A DNA stretch of 64,000 bases, taken from Sphaerisporangium siamense. Lineage in GTDB: Bacteria; Actinomycetota; Actinomycetes; Streptosporangiales; Streptosporangiaceae. A model generated the notes under the pieces. The model was not told the origin of the DNA, did no database searches, and saw only the letters and a list, made by a program, of their open reading frames with translations. Each line of letters opens with the position of its first letter. The stretch's first letter is position 1. A program made the translations under genes and the position numbers. Shown here in pieces: positions 17,004 to 25,388 of this stretch. Where the stretch lies: contig NZ_JACHND010000001.1 of NCBI RefSeq assembly GCF_014205275.1, forward strand, positions 3,286,001-3,350,000, written 5' to 3'.

Positions 17004-17294
17004 ATGACCATCGCCGGAAGCATCTTCCTGATCATGCTCGGCGCCATCCTCACGTGGGCCGTCGAGTTCGACCTCGCCGGGGTCGACATCAACGTCGTCG
17101 GTGTGATCCTCATGCTCGGCGGCATCGTGGGACTGATCTTCGGCATCTGGCGCCTGAACAGCGTGCGCCGGACCGCCGTCACGCGCACGACCCCGGTGAC
17201 CCCTGTCGGCACGGCCGGCCCGGTGACCCCGGTGGACACCGCGCGGACCACCCACGTCTACGAGGAGCGCCGTTACGACGACCCCATCGTCTGA
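17004..17294 (+). CDS. DUF6458 small membrane protein
   Basis: 96 aa, GAAGGAGG 7-8 bases before the ATG. Two membrane segments (SIFLIMLGAILTWAV and NVVGVILMLGGIVGLIFGIW) joined by a short DLAGVDI loop are the DUF6458 signature; the 45-residue tail is rich in Thr, Val and Pro. Function unknown; probably envelope-associated. First of a run of small plus-strand genes up to 18701. Confidence 0.78.
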   Translation: MTIAGSIFLIMLGAILTWAVEFDLAGVDINVVGVILMLGGIVGLIFGIWRLNSVRRTAVTRTTPVTPVGTAGPVTPVDTARTTHVYEERRYDDPIV

Positions 17295-17497
17295 CCGGAG
17301 CGCCGCGCGGTGCGGTGCGTCATGGGCAACTGTCATGCGATGTCATGACACGGTCGGCTGGACGGCCGGTTTCTCCCAAGGATTCGGCGGCCCGCGACGG
17401 CGGGCCGCCGCCGAGGGAATGAAGACGTAGGTCATCCGCCATGCCCGCGGCGGCACCCGCCCGGCACACCCGGCGCGGTTTCGAGGAGGGACACCAC

Positions 17498-17890
17498 ATG
17501 CCCGGAAAGCAGGAACTCCCGTCCACGCTCGAGCGGTCGCCCAAGAAGGCGCAGGAGACGTGGATCAAGGCCCACGACTCGGCCGTGAAGACCTACGGCG
17601 AGGGGCAGCGCGCGCACAGGACCGCCTTCGCCGCGCTGAAGCACTCGTTCGAGAAGGTCGGCGACCACTGGGAGCCGAAGGGCCGGAAGGGCCCCTCGGA
17701 CGCCCAGGCCGCGCGCAGCACGCCGGAACCCGGGCACACCGCCGAGGGCGTGGACGCCAACGCCAGCAAGCAGCACCTCTACAAGGTCGCGGCCAGGCTC
17801 GGCGTCGAAGGCCGCTCCAAGATGAGCAAGGACCAGCTCGTCGAGGCCATCAAGAAGGCCAACCGCAGGGCCACCGCCAAGGCGCGCTGA
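17498..17890 (+). CDS. ChaB-like plus Rho N-terminal-like domain protein
   Basis: 130 aa from ATG 17498 behind GAGGAGGG. Residues about 5-65 (ELPSTLERSPKKAQETWIKAHDSAVKTYGEG...AFAALKHSFEKVGDHWEPKG) match the ChaB cation-transport-regulator-like fold; about 88-125 (SKQHLYKVAARLGVEGRSKMSKDQLVEAIKKANRR) match a SAP/Rho-N helical nucleic-acid-binding domain. The pair is widespread in actinomycetes with unknown role. Cytosolic, basic. Confidence 0.78.
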   Translation: MPGKQELPSTLERSPKKAQETWIKAHDSAVKTYGEGQRAHRTAFAALKHSFEKVGDHWEPKGRKGPSDAQAARSTPEPGHTAEGVDANASKQHLYKVAARLGVEGRSKMSKDQLVEAIKKANRRATAKAR

Positions 17891-17991
17891 CCCGCGGCCC
17901 GCGACGGTCCTCCGGTCCGGCGCGCCCGCCGGAAAGCCAGTTAGAGCCCTCGGCTCAGGGGTAGCGGGGGTCCATGGCAAAGGAGGACACG

Positions 17992-18441
17992 ATGGCGGAT
18001 ACCACGGATCGCGCTAAGGACGCGCTGGCCGGAGTGAAGGGCGGCGCGACCGAACTCGCCACCAAGGCGGGCGACCAGGCGGGGACCGCGGCGTCCGCGG
18101 CCGGAGCGAAGGCCGCGGACCTGGCGTCGAAGGCCGGCGAGAAGGCCGGGGAGCTCGCCGCCAAGGCGGGTGACAGGGCCGGCGACCTCGCCGCGAAGAT
18201 GAGCGACAAGGCCGGTGACCTGGCCGTCAAGGCCAACGGCAAGGCGGGCGAGCTGGCCACCCTGGCCGGCGATAAGGCCGGGGAGCTCGCCGGCAGGGCC
18301 AGGGAGGCCATGCCCCCCGAGGTCAAGGACGCGGCCGACAAGGTCGTCGCCGGCGCCAGGAACCGCCCGTGGCTCGCCGCCGCCGCCGCGGCCGGTCTGC
18401 TGCTCGTCTGGCGCGCGGTGCGGAGGAAGAACAGGAAGTGA
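17992..18441 (+). CDS. Alanine/lysine-rich amphipathic-repeat protein with C-terminal membrane anchor
   Basis: 149 aa. ATG 17992 follows AAAGGAGG; an upstream ATG at 17974 precedes that site and is unlikely. Residues about 15-100 repeat an 11-residue unit of the type K-A-G-E/D-L-A-x-K-A-x, giving long amphipathic helices like LEA or apolipoprotein-type proteins. PWLAAAAAAGLLLVW near the end is a single membrane segment followed by RRKNRK. It probably lines the inner membrane face. Its stop overlaps the next start (GTGA). Confidence 0.72.
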   Translation: MADTTDRAKDALAGVKGGATELATKAGDQAGTAASAAGAKAADLASKAGEKAGELAAKAGDRAGDLAAKMSDKAGDLAVKANGKAGELATLAGDKAGELAGRAREAMPPEVKDAADKVVAGARNRPWLAAAAAAGLLLVWRAVRRKNRK

Positions 18442-18701
18442 AGAAGCTCGCCTACAGGTCCGTCGGTGCGCTGTCCGGCATGCTGGGCGGCTACATCTCC
18501 GGCGTGGTCTTCAAGCAGGTGTGGAAGGTGGCCGCGGGCAAGGGCGACGCGCCCCAGGCCACCTCCTCGCAGTACGGCTGGAGCGAGGTCCTGGTCGCGG
18601 CGGCGATCCAGGGCGCCATCTTCGGCGTCGTCAAGGCCGCCATCGACCGCGCCACCGCCGAGGGCATCCACAACGCCACCGGCACCTGGCCTGGCGACTG
18701 A
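18438..18701 (+). CDS. DUF4235 membrane protein
   Basis: 87 aa, GTG at 18438 overlapping the previous stop by four bases. KLAYRSVGALSGMLGGYISGVVFKQVWKVAAG and EVLVAAAIQGAIFGVVKAAIDRATAEG are the two conserved DUF4235 blocks, each with a membrane-embedded helix. Unknown role; translational coupling to the amphipathic-repeat protein suggests they act together at the membrane. Confidence 0.82.
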   Translation: MKKLAYRSVGALSGMLGGYISGVVFKQVWKVAAGKGDAPQATSSQYGWSEVLVAAAIQGAIFGVVKAAIDRATAEGIHNATGTWPGD

Positions 18702-19327
18702 CCCGAAGGCCGCGCGGCGGGGGAGCCCGACCCGGAACTCGCCTGGCCCAGGAGACCGACCTGGAACCCGCCTGGCCGGGGTTACCCATCCCGGGGCCGT
18801 GCGGGCCGGTCGATCGAGGCGGAACTCGCCGCCCCCGGAGTCGGCCATGACGAGGTGGCCGGCGCCGAGCGGAGAAGCAGGCTCGTGATGGAGGAGCCGG
18901 GTGGCGTCGTGGAAGACGAGCCGCCCGGCCTCCGCCTCCAGGACCGAAATGCGCGCCTCCCCCCTGAACCCCGGGGCGGCGCGCACGCCGATGCGCACAC
19001 ACTTCCTGACCCGGGCATCTTTGGCGCCCGCCGCGAGAACAGCCGCAGCGCGACCTCCGCGAACTACGGCCTCCCTCTGGGCAGACATCGGCCCTGAGAA
19101 GCACATCACTTTTTTGGCAGCAGACTCCGCCGGCGAGAAGCCGTCACGGCGACCGCGAAGTATCCGGTGCGTGGCGAGCCGCCTCCTGCGATGAACCTCA
19201 CTACGCTCGACGCCTGGCTACGGGCGCCCTGCCGGCTTCGCGCTCGCGGCGCGGGACTCGCATGAGGGGACACGAAAGGCGGCCCTTCCCGTCAAGCGAG
19301 GAAGGGCCGCGTGGGTCGCGGATCGCG
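18702..19327. other. Intergenic region, no supported gene
   Basis: The first part (18713-18800) has short near-repeats of CCGGAACTCGCCTGGCC-type sequence. A long minus-strand open frame crosses it (readable as RKCVRIGVRAAPGFRGEAR...), but it continues antisense through the DUF4235 gene and lacks a ribosome site. The right end contains a terminator. Nothing else is visible. Confidence 0.5.
19279..19310 (-). terminator. Terminator hairpin after the SDR gene
   Basis: An 11-bp perfect stem (19279-19289 with 19300-19310) and 10-base loop, 18 bases beyond the stop of the minus-strand SDR gene. CTTTCG follows it on that strand; the T-tract is weak. Confidence 0.65.
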
Positions 19328-20329
19328 TCAGCGTCTGCGGGTGGCGCGGAGGGCGAGGGCGGCGGTGGCCGTGGTGAGCAGGGCGGCGGCCAGGCGGGTG
19401 CGGTTCTGGGAGAGCCAGACCTGGAGGCTGCGGTCCTTGGAGCGCCGGTCGAAGCTGCCGTGGGCGCCGTAGTCGCGGTCCTCGTCGGCGGGCTCCCAGA
19501 GGTTGGCCACGCCGGTCGGCTGCTTCTCGTCGGTCTGCTGCGAGTTGACGCCCGTCTTGCCCAGGTAGCGGTCGATCAGTCCGGGCGCGATCCGCTCACC
19601 GATGATCGTGGCGGCCGTGCTGCCGCCCACCCAGTACTCGCGCCGCGACGGATGCTCGGCCGCGTACACGATGGCCCGCGCGGCGACCTCCGGCTGGAAG
19701 ATCGGCGGCACGGGCTGCGGGTGGCGGCCCAGCCGGGACAGCACCCAGTCGAACTGCGGCGTGTTGACCGCGGGAAGCTGCACCATGGTGATCTTCACGT
19801 CGCTGTGGGCGTGCAGCAGTTCGGTGCGGACCGACTCGGTGAAGCCCTTGATCGCGTGCTTGGCCCCGCAGTACGCCGACTGCAGGGGAATGCCGCGGTA
19901 GGCGAGGGCGGAGCCGGTCTGCACGATGACGCCCTTGTTCCGGGGCCGCATCCGCCGCAGCGCGGCCCGGGTGCCCCAGACGTAGCCGAGGTAGGTCACG
20001 GCGGTGGTCCGCTCGTACTCCTCCGGCTCGACCTCGTCGAACGGGGCGAACACGGAGGAGAACGCGACGTTGATCCACACGTCGATGGGGCCGAGCTGCT
20101 CCTCGACGGCGTCGGCGGCGGCCTCGACCTGCCGATGGTCGGCGACGTCGGCGGGAAAGACCTTGGCCGTGCCGCCGGCCGCGCCGACCTCGGTGGCGCC
20201 GGCGGCCAGGCCGGTCTCGCCCCGGGCGATGAGCGCGACCTTGGCGCGTTTCTCGCCGAGGATCCTGACGACCGCCCGGCCGACGCCACCGCTGGCGCCG
20301 GTCACCACGACGACCTTTCCTTCCAGCAT
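19328..20329 (-). CDS. SDR-family oxidoreductase with C-terminal hydrophobic tail
   Basis: 333 aa, ATG behind GAGGAG. The Rossmann opening TGASGGVGRAVV (residues 10-21) and catalytic Ser/Tyr/Lys (TGSALAYRG...QSAYCGAKHAIKGF) are all present. About 250 residues match classical SDRs; the extra C-terminal 80 residues (GKTGVNSQQTDEKQPTGVANLWEPADEDRDYGAHGSF) end in a hydrophobic ALLTTATAALALRATRRR segment that could tether it to the membrane. This extended form is frequent in actinomycetes. Substrate unknown. Confidence 0.83.
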   Translation of the reverse strand: MLEGKVVVVTGASGGVGRAVVRILGEKRAKVALIARGETGLAAGATEVGAAGGTAKVFPADVADHRQVEAAADAVEEQLGPIDVWINVAFSSVFAPFDEVEPEEYERTTAVTYLGYVWGTRAALRRMRPRNKGVIVQTGSALAYRGIPLQSAYCGAKHAIKGFTESVRTELLHAHSDVKITMVQLPAVNTPQFDWVLSRLGRHPQPVPPIFQPEVAARAIVYAAEHPSRREYWVGGSTAATIIGERIAPGLIDRYLGKTGVNSQQTDEKQPTGVANLWEPADEDRDYGAHGSFDRRSKDRSLQVWLSQNRTRLAAALLTTATAALALRATRRR

Positions 20330-20340
20330 GCGGGCGCTCC

Positions 20341-20595
20341 TCAGCCGGTGGATCGCGGGCCGGTGCCGAGGCGGCGCTGCCGCCTGACGGCGATGGTGAC
20401 GTCGACGGCGGCCGCCACGATCACCACGGCGGCGATGATGGCCGGGATCGGCGCCCCGGCGACCAGGCTGATCACTCCCACGGCGAACGCGAGGAAGATG
20501 ACGAACGACGCCAGGCGAATGTGGACGACGTCGCGTGGTGTGGCCGTGACCATGGGCTTTCCGGTCTCGGACCGCTGTTCAGGAGTCTCGTACAT
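20341..20595 (-). CDS. Small two-helix membrane protein
   Basis: 84 aa from ATG 20595 (GAAGGGGGACGGAAG upstream). The hydrophobic hairpin FVIFLAFAVGVISLVAGAPIPAIIAAVVIVAAAVDV is flanked by charged ends. No family named. It precedes the SDR gene by 11 bases on the same strand, so they are probably co-transcribed. Confidence 0.65.
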   Translation of the reverse strand: MYETPEQRSETGKPMVTATPRDVVHIRLASFVIFLAFAVGVISLVAGAPIPAIIAAVVIVAAAVDVTIAVRRQRRLGTGPRSTG

Positions 20596-20763
20596 CTTCC
20601 GTCCCCCTTCCCGATGGACCTTCCCCATACCCGACAAATCAGACGTCATGTGCCCTCCGGGTGATCGCTCGCCGGATACTTCCCGGCGTGTGGGTCCGTC
20701 CTCCCACTACCGCGGAGCCGGGGGCCCAAACGACCAGGCCGCCCGCGGGTGATGAGGGCGCGG

Positions 20764-21660
20764 TCACGGCACGGAGGCGGCGAGCAGTTCGCGGGCCGCC
20801 GTCACCACCTGGTCCGCCGGCACCTCCGAGGGTTCGCCGTGGCCTGTCAGGACCCGGTGCCAGGGCCGGTCGGCCGGCGGCCCCCAGCGGGCGGGGGAGC
20901 CCGCGCAGAAGACCACCACCGAGGGCGTGGCGTACGCCGTCGCGACGTGCGCGATCCCGGTGTCCGCGCTGACCACCAGGCGGGCCCCCGCCACCAGGGC
21001 GCACAGCTCGACGAGCGTCGTACGCCCGGCGAGCACCGCGCGCGGCGACAGCCCCGCCTGGGCGGCGACCAGCAGCGCCAGGGGACGCTCGCGCCGGCTG
21101 CCCGTGACGACGACCCGCAGCCCGTCCCCGGCGAGCTCTCTGGCGACCTGGGCGAAGCGCTCGTGCGGCCAGCGCCCCTCCGGGCCCGCGCGGCCCGGAT
21201 GGACGACCACGGAGCCCGGCCACGGGTTCCGCGCGCGGGGTACGGGAAGCGCCAGGTCGGCCGGGTCGGCGCGCGAGCCGTACCAGGTGACCAGCCGGCA
21301 CCAGCGGGCGACCTCGTGCTCGTCCTCGTCCCACTGCGGCCCCTTCGACCAGGGCACCGAGGGGTGGGCGAACGCCCACAGGCGCCGGGGCCGCAGGTCC
21401 ATCGCCGCGCGATGGCTCCGCGGGTCCCGGCCGCGCATGTTCACGGCCAGGTCCAGCCGCCTGCCGTCCCAGGCGATCGCCTCCTGGCCACGTGTGGGGA
21501 TCACCCCGCCCACCGCCCCGGACAGCAGGGCGAGGTCCCGCAGCTCGCCGGGGACGGCCAGCACGACGCTCAGCCCGCCCCGGTGCAGCGCCCGCAGGGC
21601 CGGGACGGCGGTGAGCAGCTCACCGACGCCGGGCGCGCGCAGCACCAGGGCGACGCTCAT
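20764..21660 (-). CDS. Glycosyltransferase family 9 (heptosyltransferase-like)
   Basis: 298 aa from ATG 21660 (GGGAGGG upstream). MSVALVLRAPGVGELLTAVPALRALH is the family N-terminus; VVVHPGRAGPEGRWPHERFAQVARELAGDG and VVSADTGIAHVATAYATPSVVVFCAGSPARWGPP are the conserved nucleotide-sugar blocks (D-T-G motif). Such GT-B enzymes transfer ADP-heptose or related sugars. It follows a GT4 gene by 22 bases, so both probably act on one surface glycan. Confidence 0.82.
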   Translation of the reverse strand: MSVALVLRAPGVGELLTAVPALRALHRGGLSVVLAVPGELRDLALLSGAVGGVIPTRGQEAIAWDGRRLDLAVNMRGRDPRSHRAAMDLRPRRLWAFAHPSVPWSKGPQWDEDEHEVARWCRLVTWYGSRADPADLALPVPRARNPWPGSVVVHPGRAGPEGRWPHERFAQVARELAGDGLRVVVTGSRRERPLALLVAAQAGLSPRAVLAGRTTLVELCALVAGARLVVSADTGIAHVATAYATPSVVVFCAGSPARWGPPADRPWHRVLTGHGEPSEVPADQVVTAARELLAASVP

Positions 21661-21682
21661 CGTCCTAAGGCCCTCCCGGCGG

Positions 21683-22921
21683 TCATGACGCCTTCCTTCC
21701 CGCTCCGAGGACACCCGCCGCGACGATGTTCTCCCGCAGGTTCCCGCACACGTTCTCGTACACGGCGGCGGTCGCGGCGGCGATCCTCGGCCAGGCGTAG
21801 CGGGCGCGGGCCCGCCGCGCGCCCGCCCTGCCGTAGGCGGCGCGCAGCCGGGGGTCGGCGAGCATGGTGTTCACGGCCGTGGCCAGCGCCCGCGGGTCGC
21901 GGGGCGGCACCAGCGCGCCGGTGCGCCCGTCGGCCACCGTCTCGCGGTGCCCGCCCACGTCCGAGGCCACCACGGGCAGCCCGCAGGCCATGGCCTCCAG
22001 TGCCACCATGCCGAACGGCTCGTACCACGGCACGCAGACCACCACGTCGCAGGACCGCATGAGCGCCGGCACCTTCTCGTGGGAGACCTGACCGACGAAG
22101 CGCACCCGCCCGGCCACCCCCGCCTCGGACGCGGCACGGCGCAGCCGCGTGACCTCCGGGTCGCCGTCGAGCTCCGCCGCCGGGGGCCCGCCCGCGACGA
22201 TCAGCTCGGCGTCCGGGATCAGGCGCAGGGCCTCGATGATGGTCTGGACGCCCTTGCGGGGCACCAGGCGCCCGATCGACAGCAGGCGCGGCCCGCTCGG
22301 GCGCGGCGCGGCCGGGACGGCGGGGCCGAACTCCGCGCAGTCCACGCCGCACGGCACGACGGCGACCGCCTGCCGCGGCACGTCCATGGCCGCCAGCTCC
22401 GCGGCCTCGTCGGCGCAGGTGGCCACGACCCTCGCCACCCCGCGGGCGACGACGGCCTCGGCCTTGAGACGCTGGGACGGGCTCGTGTCCTCGGCCCCCT
22501 GGTGGCGCCGTTTCACCACGCCCAGGGCGTGAAAGGTGTGGACGACGGGCACGCCGGGGTCGCGGGCCGCGGCCAGCGCGGCGAGCCCGCTCATCCAGAA
22601 GTGGCTGTGCACGACGTCCGGCGGCCGGAACATCCAGCGGCGGCGCAGCCAGTGCGCGAGATCGGGGACGTGGGCGAGGATCTCGTCCTTGGAGATCCTG
22701 GCCGGGGGACCGGCGGGGACGTGCGTCACCGACACCCCTGGGGCCAGCTCCACCGTCTCGGGCAGGCCGGGGTCGTCCCTGCGGGTGTAGACGGCGACCT
22801 CGTGCCCCAGGGCCGCCAGGGCCCGTGACAGCGCCGCGACGTGGACGTTCTGGCCGCCGGAGTCCACGCTTCCCGGCACGGCCAGGGGACTCGCGTGCTC
22901 GGACACCATTGCTACCTTCAC
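21683..22921 (-). CDS. Glycosyltransferase family 4 (GT-B)
   Basis: 412 aa from GTG 22921, which has GGAGGAG 5-6 bases upstream; a longer open frame upstream lacks a ribosome site. Features: VDSGGQNVHVAALSRALAALGHEVAVYTRR at the N-terminus, VVHSHFWMSG, LLSIGRLVPRKGVQTIIEAL, and the donor-site EPFGMVALEAMACGLPVVAS near residue 330. The N-terminus resembles sucrose-phosphate-synthase or MshA-like GT4 enzymes; acceptor unknown. Paired with the GT9 gene downstream. Confidence 0.83.
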   Translation of the reverse strand: MKVAMVSEHASPLAVPGSVDSGGQNVHVAALSRALAALGHEVAVYTRRDDPGLPETVELAPGVSVTHVPAGPPARISKDEILAHVPDLAHWLRRRWMFRPPDVVHSHFWMSGLAALAAARDPGVPVVHTFHALGVVKRRHQGAEDTSPSQRLKAEAVVARGVARVVATCADEAAELAAMDVPRQAVAVVPCGVDCAEFGPAVPAAPRPSGPRLLSIGRLVPRKGVQTIIEALRLIPDAELIVAGGPPAAELDGDPEVTRLRRAASEAGVAGRVRFVGQVSHEKVPALMRSCDVVVCVPWYEPFGMVALEAMACGLPVVASDVGGHRETVADGRTGALVPPRDPRALATAVNTMLADPRLRAAYGRAGARRARARYAWPRIAAATAAVYENVCGNLRENIVAAGVLGAGRKAS

Positions 22922-23187
22922 CGGTCTCCTCCAGGGGGCCGCACAGGGCCGATCACCTGGCTCGGGGGTCACGGAGCGCAGGAGGGGGACGCCCGGCGAG
23001 CCCGGGCGGGCGAGCGCGCGCGCCGGATTCGGAGAGGCCCGCACGCGCCGGCGCCGTGGCGCGTACGTCCTGGACGACTTCGCTAAGGCGCGGTTCTATC
23101 CTGAGAAACGAGGACCAAACCTCTCCCCGGTTTCGCCGCCCCCTCGACGGGCACGGCGAGACCAGGATTCGAACGGAGGGGGTGGAG

Positions 23188-23481
23188 ATGTCCCACGAGG
23201 CACCACACCACGTGGAGGATCACGTCGCCTCGCACCACGACGCTCCCCACTACGTCGCCGCGCGCGTGCAACGGGCTCTCGCGGAGGACGAGCGCACCTA
23301 CGAGCTGGGCATCCGGGTGGACATCCGGGGCGATCAGCTCTTCCTGCGCGGCCAGGTGGAGGGCGCCGAGCGCCGTGCGCAGGTGGCGGCGGTCGCCGCG
23401 GAGAACGCGCCATGGCTCACGGTCCGCAACGAGGTGACCGTGGTCGAGGTCAGGGAGCCGGGAGAGGAGGAGACCCTGTGA
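23188..23481 (+). CDS. BON-domain protein
   Basis: 97 aa with a His-rich start (HEAPHHVEDHVASHHDAPHYV, possibly metal-binding) and then a BON domain: VAARVQRALAEDERTYELGIRVDIRGDQLFLRGQVEGAERRAQVAAVAAENAPWLTVRNEVTVVE. No signal peptide, unlike many BON proteins. The stop overlaps the start of the metallophosphoesterase gene (GTGA), so they form an operon. Confidence 0.78.
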   Translation: MSHEAPHHVEDHVASHHDAPHYVAARVQRALAEDERTYELGIRVDIRGDQLFLRGQVEGAERRAQVAAVAAENAPWLTVRNEVTVVEVREPGEEETL

Positions 23482-24209
23482 GGATCAGAGTGGCCGCCGT
23501 CGGCGACGTCCACCTGGGTGAGGACATCCGCGGCAGGTACCGCCGCAGACTGGAGGGTATCGAGGAGCGCGCCGACGTCCTCCTGGTGGCCGGCGACCTG
23601 ACCCGCCACGGCACGCCGGACGAGGGGCGCATCGTCGCCGAGGAGTTCCGCGACCTTCCCGTGCCGGTCGTCACCGTGCTCGGCAACCACGACTACCAGT
23701 CCGACGCCGAGGACGAGATCGTGGACGTGCTGCGCGAGGCGGGCATCCAGGTGCTGCAGGACGACTCCACGGTCATCACCTGCGGGGACGTCCGGCTCGG
23801 CGTCGTCGGCGGCAAGGGGTTCTGCGGGGGGTTCGCCGGCAAGTGCGCCAGCGAGTTCGGCGAGCCGGAGATGAAGGCGTTCGTCCGCCACACCCGTGAG
23901 ATCGCCGACCTGTGGCACAAGGCGCTGAAGGGCCTGGACACCGACCACCGGGTGGTGCTCAGCCACTATTCCCCCGTCAAGGACACGCTGACGGGCGAGC
24001 CCCCGGAGATCTACCCGTTCCTCGGCAGCTACTTGCTCGCCGAGGCCGTCGACGCCGAGGGCGCCGACCTGTTCGTCCACGGCCACGCGCACGCCGGGGT
24101 GGAGAAGGGCGTGACCCCGGGCGGGGTCCGGGTGCGCAACGTGGCCCTGCCGGTGCTGCAGCGGGCGTACGCGGTGTACTGCCTGGGCGACGAGTCCGAC
24201 AACTGCTGA
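23478..24209 (+). CDS. Metallophosphoesterase
   Basis: 243 aa starting at the coupled GTG. Metal motifs in order: VGDVH (Asp10, His12), AGDLTRHG, LGNHDYQ, LSHYSP and HGHAHAG. All five are intact. The family acts on phosphomonoesters, diesters or nucleotides; the target here is unknown, but coupling to a BON protein is suggestive of an envelope or stress role. Confidence 0.85.
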   Translation: MRIRVAAVGDVHLGEDIRGRYRRRLEGIEERADVLLVAGDLTRHGTPDEGRIVAEEFRDLPVPVVTVLGNHDYQSDAEDEIVDVLREAGIQVLQDDSTVITCGDVRLGVVGGKGFCGGFAGKCASEFGEPEMKAFVRHTREIADLWHKALKGLDTDHRVVLSHYSPVKDTLTGEPPEIYPFLGSYLLAEAVDAEGADLFVHGHAHAGVEKGVTPGGVRVRNVALPVLQRAYAVYCLGDESDNC

Positions 24210-24293
24210 CCGCCTGCACGCGGACGGCGAACCGGGCGTCCCGGTTCGCCGTTTCCGCGTCCTGAATGCCCCGGACTGGGGCCGGTGGTACCG

Positions 24294-24443
24294 CTATGGA
24301 TGAAAAATGCTGACGCCGCCCGGGCCGACGAGGAAGCCGAGGACGATGAGGACGATCCCCCAGAGGAGATCGCGACGAGCCAGGATCACGTAAATCCCGG
24401 CGATGACCAGTACGACGGCGATGATCCAGAGTAGTGTTCCCAT
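24294..24443 (-). CDS. GPGG-motif small membrane protein
   Basis: 49 aa. It opens MGTLLWIIAVVLVIAGIYVIL, then ARRDLLWGIVLIVLGFLVGPGGVSIF, which is the two-helix GPGG small membrane protein type found across actinobacteria. The start ATG is at 24443 and the TAG at 24294-24296. The ribosome site is weak. Function unknown. Confidence 0.82.
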   Translation of the reverse strand: MGTLLWIIAVVLVIAGIYVILARRDLLWGIVLIVLGFLVGPGGVSIFHP

Positions 24444-24583
24444 GCCGGTGCAACTGCCCTGACAAATCCGACCTTAACGTGTTGGCGGATCAACTCTTCC
24501 TCTAGACAGGTTCAGGTCAACGTCATGCCCAACGAGCGTCCTGAACAGGGAAAACAATGTCGGCGCCCCTCCCGTACGCCGAA

Positions 24584-24611
24584 GGGCGCCTCCCGGGATC
24601 GGGAGACGCCC
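24584..24611 (-). terminator. Terminator hairpin after the DUF6328 gene
   Basis: A 12-bp stem with one mismatch (24584-24595 with 24600-24611) and GGAT loop lies about 30 bases past the stop of the minus-strand gene ending at 24640. Confidence 0.6.
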
Positions 24612-24639
24612 CCTGCCGTGCGATGACCGCGGCCCGTCC

Positions 24640-25140
24640 TCAGACCTCCCGCAGCGGCTCACGGCGCCGGTAGCGCGACACCAGCGGCTGCACGAACCAC
24701 AGCCAGCCGCTCAGTCCCGCCACTCCCGCCGCCAGGAGCGCGGCGGGCAGCACGCCGAGGAACGCCTCCACGACCAGGCCGGTCGAGCAGGACATCGCGA
24801 TCGCCAGGGCGATGCCGCCGACGACGCCGAGCCGGTTGGCCCGGTGCAGCATCATCTCCTTCAGCTTCGTGCGGAACAGGATCCTGTGCTGGGTCGCGGG
24901 GGCGATGAAGCAGATGGAGGCGACGGCGGCGCTCAGCATGGCGATGTAGAACAGCCACCGCCCGGATGAGTCGACCTTGTCGAAGCCTGTGGAGAAGGGG
25001 AGGGTGAGCAGGAACGCGAACATCACCTGCACGCCCGTGGCGGCCACGCGCAGCCCTTGGAGTAACTCCCCGAGCTCGCGGTCGACCCGCTCTTTGTGGG
25101 TCTCGTCCGACTCCTGTCCCGCCATGTCACTCAACGTCAT
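24640..25140 (-). CDS. DUF6328 four-helix membrane protein
   Basis: 166 aa. ELLQGLRVAATGVQVMFAFLLTLPFSTGFDKVDSSGRWLFYIAMLSAAVASICFIAPATQHRILFRTKLKEMM is the conserved core; four hydrophobic segments in total. The ATG overlaps the preceding stop (ATGA, 25137-25140). Last gene of a three-gene coupled membrane operon. Function unknown. Confidence 0.8.
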   Translation of the reverse strand: MTLSDMAGQESDETHKERVDRELGELLQGLRVAATGVQVMFAFLLTLPFSTGFDKVDSSGRWLFYIAMLSAAVASICFIAPATQHRILFRTKLKEMMLHRANRLGVVGGIALAIAMSCSTGLVVEAFLGVLPAALLAAGVAGLSGWLWFVQPLVSRYRRREPLREV

Positions 25141-25388
25141 CGGTGATACCTGGATCTCTCGAACCTCTGCGAACGGACGATCCGGCGCGCGGCGAACAGG
25201 CAGCCCGCCAGCGCGGCATAAGCCATCAGGCCCAGCAGCAGCGTGAGCCAGACCACGCCCGCCAGCCCCGCCGTCACGGCGAGCATCGTGCAGGTGACCA
25301 GCCCCAGCAGGGTGATCTCCAGCAGCTTGGCGTAGCGGTTCCTGCGTAACGCCGTCAGCGTCGTGCCGGGCGGTGACAACTTCTTCAT
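25137..25388 (-). CDS. Small two-helix membrane protein
   Basis: 83 aa, ATG at 25388 with GAGGAGG upstream and overlapping the DUF1360 stop. Hydrophobic hairpin ITLLGLVTCTMLAVTAGLAGVVWLTLLLGLMAYAALAGCLFAA with a basic C-terminus. No family recognised; its position between DUF1360 and DUF6328 genes with overlaps on both sides indicates one operon. Confidence 0.65.
   Translation of the reverse strand: MKKLSPPGTTLTALRRNRYAKLLEITLLGLVTCTMLAVTAGLAGVVWLTLLLGLMAYAALAGCLFAARRIVRSQRFERSRYHR

Noticed and set aside
17955..19109. Minus-strand frame of 384 codons across 18-19.1 kb
   Set aside because: Its last two thirds are antisense to the DUF4235 and repeat-protein genes. The first 80 residues look slightly protein-like, but there is no ribosome site and no family.
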